A stretch of DNA of 6,078 nucleotides from Pseudomonadota bacterium (GTDB taxonomy: Bacteria > Pseudomonadota > Gammaproteobacteria > Burkholderiales > Burkholderiaceae_D), in assembly GCA_023435945.1 (NCBI GenBank), contig JAEZLB010000007.1, positions 1 through 6,078 on the forward strand, written 5' to 3'. Position 1 is the first letter of the stretch, and each line of letters begins with the position of its first letter. The notes beneath the pieces are model-generated. The model worked only from the letters and a program-made list of their open reading frames with translations. It was not told where the DNA came from and made no database searches. Shown piece by piece: positions 5,351-6,078 of this stretch. The position numbers and the translations under genes were made by a program.

Positions 5351-6078
5351 ATGAAATTGCTGAAAAAACTGATTGTGGCCTTGGCAGTGGTGCCGGTGTT
5401 CGCGATGGCTGCGGAAAGCAACTTTGCGCTGGACACAGCACCGAACCGCAGTCATGACCTGGCTGCTGTGCAGAATGGTGCTAAGTTGTTCGTCAACTAC
5501 TGCCTGAACTGCCACGCTGCTTCCTTCATGCGCTACAACCGCATGCAAGACATTGGCCTGACCGAAGAGCAGATCAAGAACAACCTGCTGTTCGCTTCGG
5601 ACAAAGTAGGTGACTTGATGACCATCTCCATGGATGCGCGTGATGCCAAAACCTGGTTCGGTGCCGCGCCTCCAGACCTGACCGTGATCGCACGTTCCAA
5701 GGCTTCCGGTGCAGGTTCGGGTGCAGACTGGCTTTATACCTATCTGCGTACCTTCTACAAGGATGACACCCGTGCGATGGGCTGGAATAACCTGGTTTTC
5801 CCGAACGTCGGTATGCCTCACGTAATGTGGGACCTGCAGGGCGTTCGCGCAGCCAAGTTCAACGAAGTCAAAGACGCGCATGATCCGGAAAAGATCCATG
5901 TGGAATTTGCCGGTTTCGAGCAAGTCACTCCGGGCAAGATGACTCCGCTGGAGTTCGACAATGCAGTCGGTGACCTGGTGGCCTATCTCCAATGGATGGG
6001 CGAGCCTGTGCAACACAGCCGCAAACAGCTGGGCGTGTGGGTTCCTGTAGCTTATAAACCTCTGACGCTGGCGCCGAA
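5351..6078 (+). CDS. petC: cytochrome c1 subunit of cytochrome bc1 (3' end outside window)
   Basis: The first 242 codons of cytochrome c1 run off the window end without a stop. A Sec signal peptide (MKLLKKLIVALAVVPVFAMA) has a likely cleavage before AESNF near residue 21. The single c-type haem site is CLNCH (51-55: Cys51, Cys54, axial His55); the sixth ligand is probably Met155 in PNVGMPHVMWDLQG. PPDL (107-110) and LVAYLQWMGEP (209-219), which precedes the membrane anchor, are also family features. Mature c1 passes electrons from the Rieske cluster to a soluble or membrane-bound cytochrome c in the periplasm. The start is ATG 5351, with AAGGGA (5339-5344) six bases upstream, the best ribosome-binding site in this operon. 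After RKQLGVWV the residues PVAYKPLTLAP are less hydrophobic than the C-terminal anchor normally found here. The missing part should hold only the anchor and the tail. Confidence 0.95.
   Translation, partial: MKLLKKLIVALAVVPVFAMAAESNFALDTAPNRSHDLAAVQNGAKLFVNYCLNCHAASFMRYNRMQDIGLTEEQIKNNLLFASDKVGDLMTISMDARDAKTWFGAAPPDLTVIARSKASGAGSGADWLYTYLRTFYKDDTRAMGWNNLVFPNVGMPHVMWDLQGVRAAKFNEVKDAHDPEKIHVEFAGFEQVTPGKMTPLEFDNAVGDLVAYLQWMGEPVQHSRKQLGVWVPVAYKPLTLAP

Noticed and set aside
3823..5436. Long open frame of 537 codons on the - strand across petB
   Set aside because: It lies wholly antisense to a well-supported cytochrome b gene, its product is a Gln/His/Arg-rich sequence with no recognisable domain or membrane segments, and it arises from the codon bias of petB.
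5303..6016. Open frame of 237 codons on the - strand across petC
   Set aside because: It is antisense to cytochrome c1, whose + strand frame has a signal peptide and CLNCH haem site; the antisense product shows no family features.

Overview
The window looks like core chromosome of a betaproteobacterium, probably near the Nitrosomonadales/Methylophilaceae part of the class. The main reason is gene order: the end of tatC, a membrane-anchored HtrA-type protease facing it, a divergent Nif3-family gene and then petA-petB-petC is a neighbourhood I recall from many Betaproteobacteria. The Rieske and cytochrome b sequences are also of the beta/gamma type. The lineage below class level is a guess from family resemblance.

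Layout. Positions 1-111 are the last 36 codons of tatC (+). A perfect 13-bp hairpin at 147-176 with T-rich flanks on both sides ends tatC and, from the other strand, the protease. The DegS-like protease (-) starts at 1350. It has an intact catalytic triad, but an in-frame TAG at 304-306 cuts its PDZ domain; the same frame stays open for 42 more codons to a TAA at 175-177, right at the terminator. Diverging from it after only 15 bp is a complete Nif3/DUF34 metal-centre protein gene (1366-2133, +). An orphan NarL/LuxR-type response regulator follows (2330-3046, +), with its own TTGACA-type promoter; no sensor kinase is present. A 270-bp gap with small hairpins and short repeats leads to a promoter with a perfect TATAAT (3258-3263). 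This promoter drives the cytochrome bc1 operon petA (3317-3919), petB (3928-5331) and petC (5351 to the window end, incomplete).

How the genes work together. PetABC form the ubiquinol:cytochrome c oxidoreductase of the inner membrane. PetA carries a twin-arginine signal, so it depends on the Tat translocase whose TatC subunit is encoded at the window start. The DegS-like protease would act at the periplasmic face in envelope protein quality control. The response regulator sits between the Nif3 gene and petA, where I do not expect one, so it is either a local insertion or a lineage-specific regulator.

No wholly new system is visible: no mobile element, CRISPR array, RNA gene or unknown gene cluster. 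The most notable points are the amber codon in the protease, the inserted response regulator, and variant quinol-oxidation-site residues (PVWY in cytochrome b, Phe for Tyr near the Rieske cluster).
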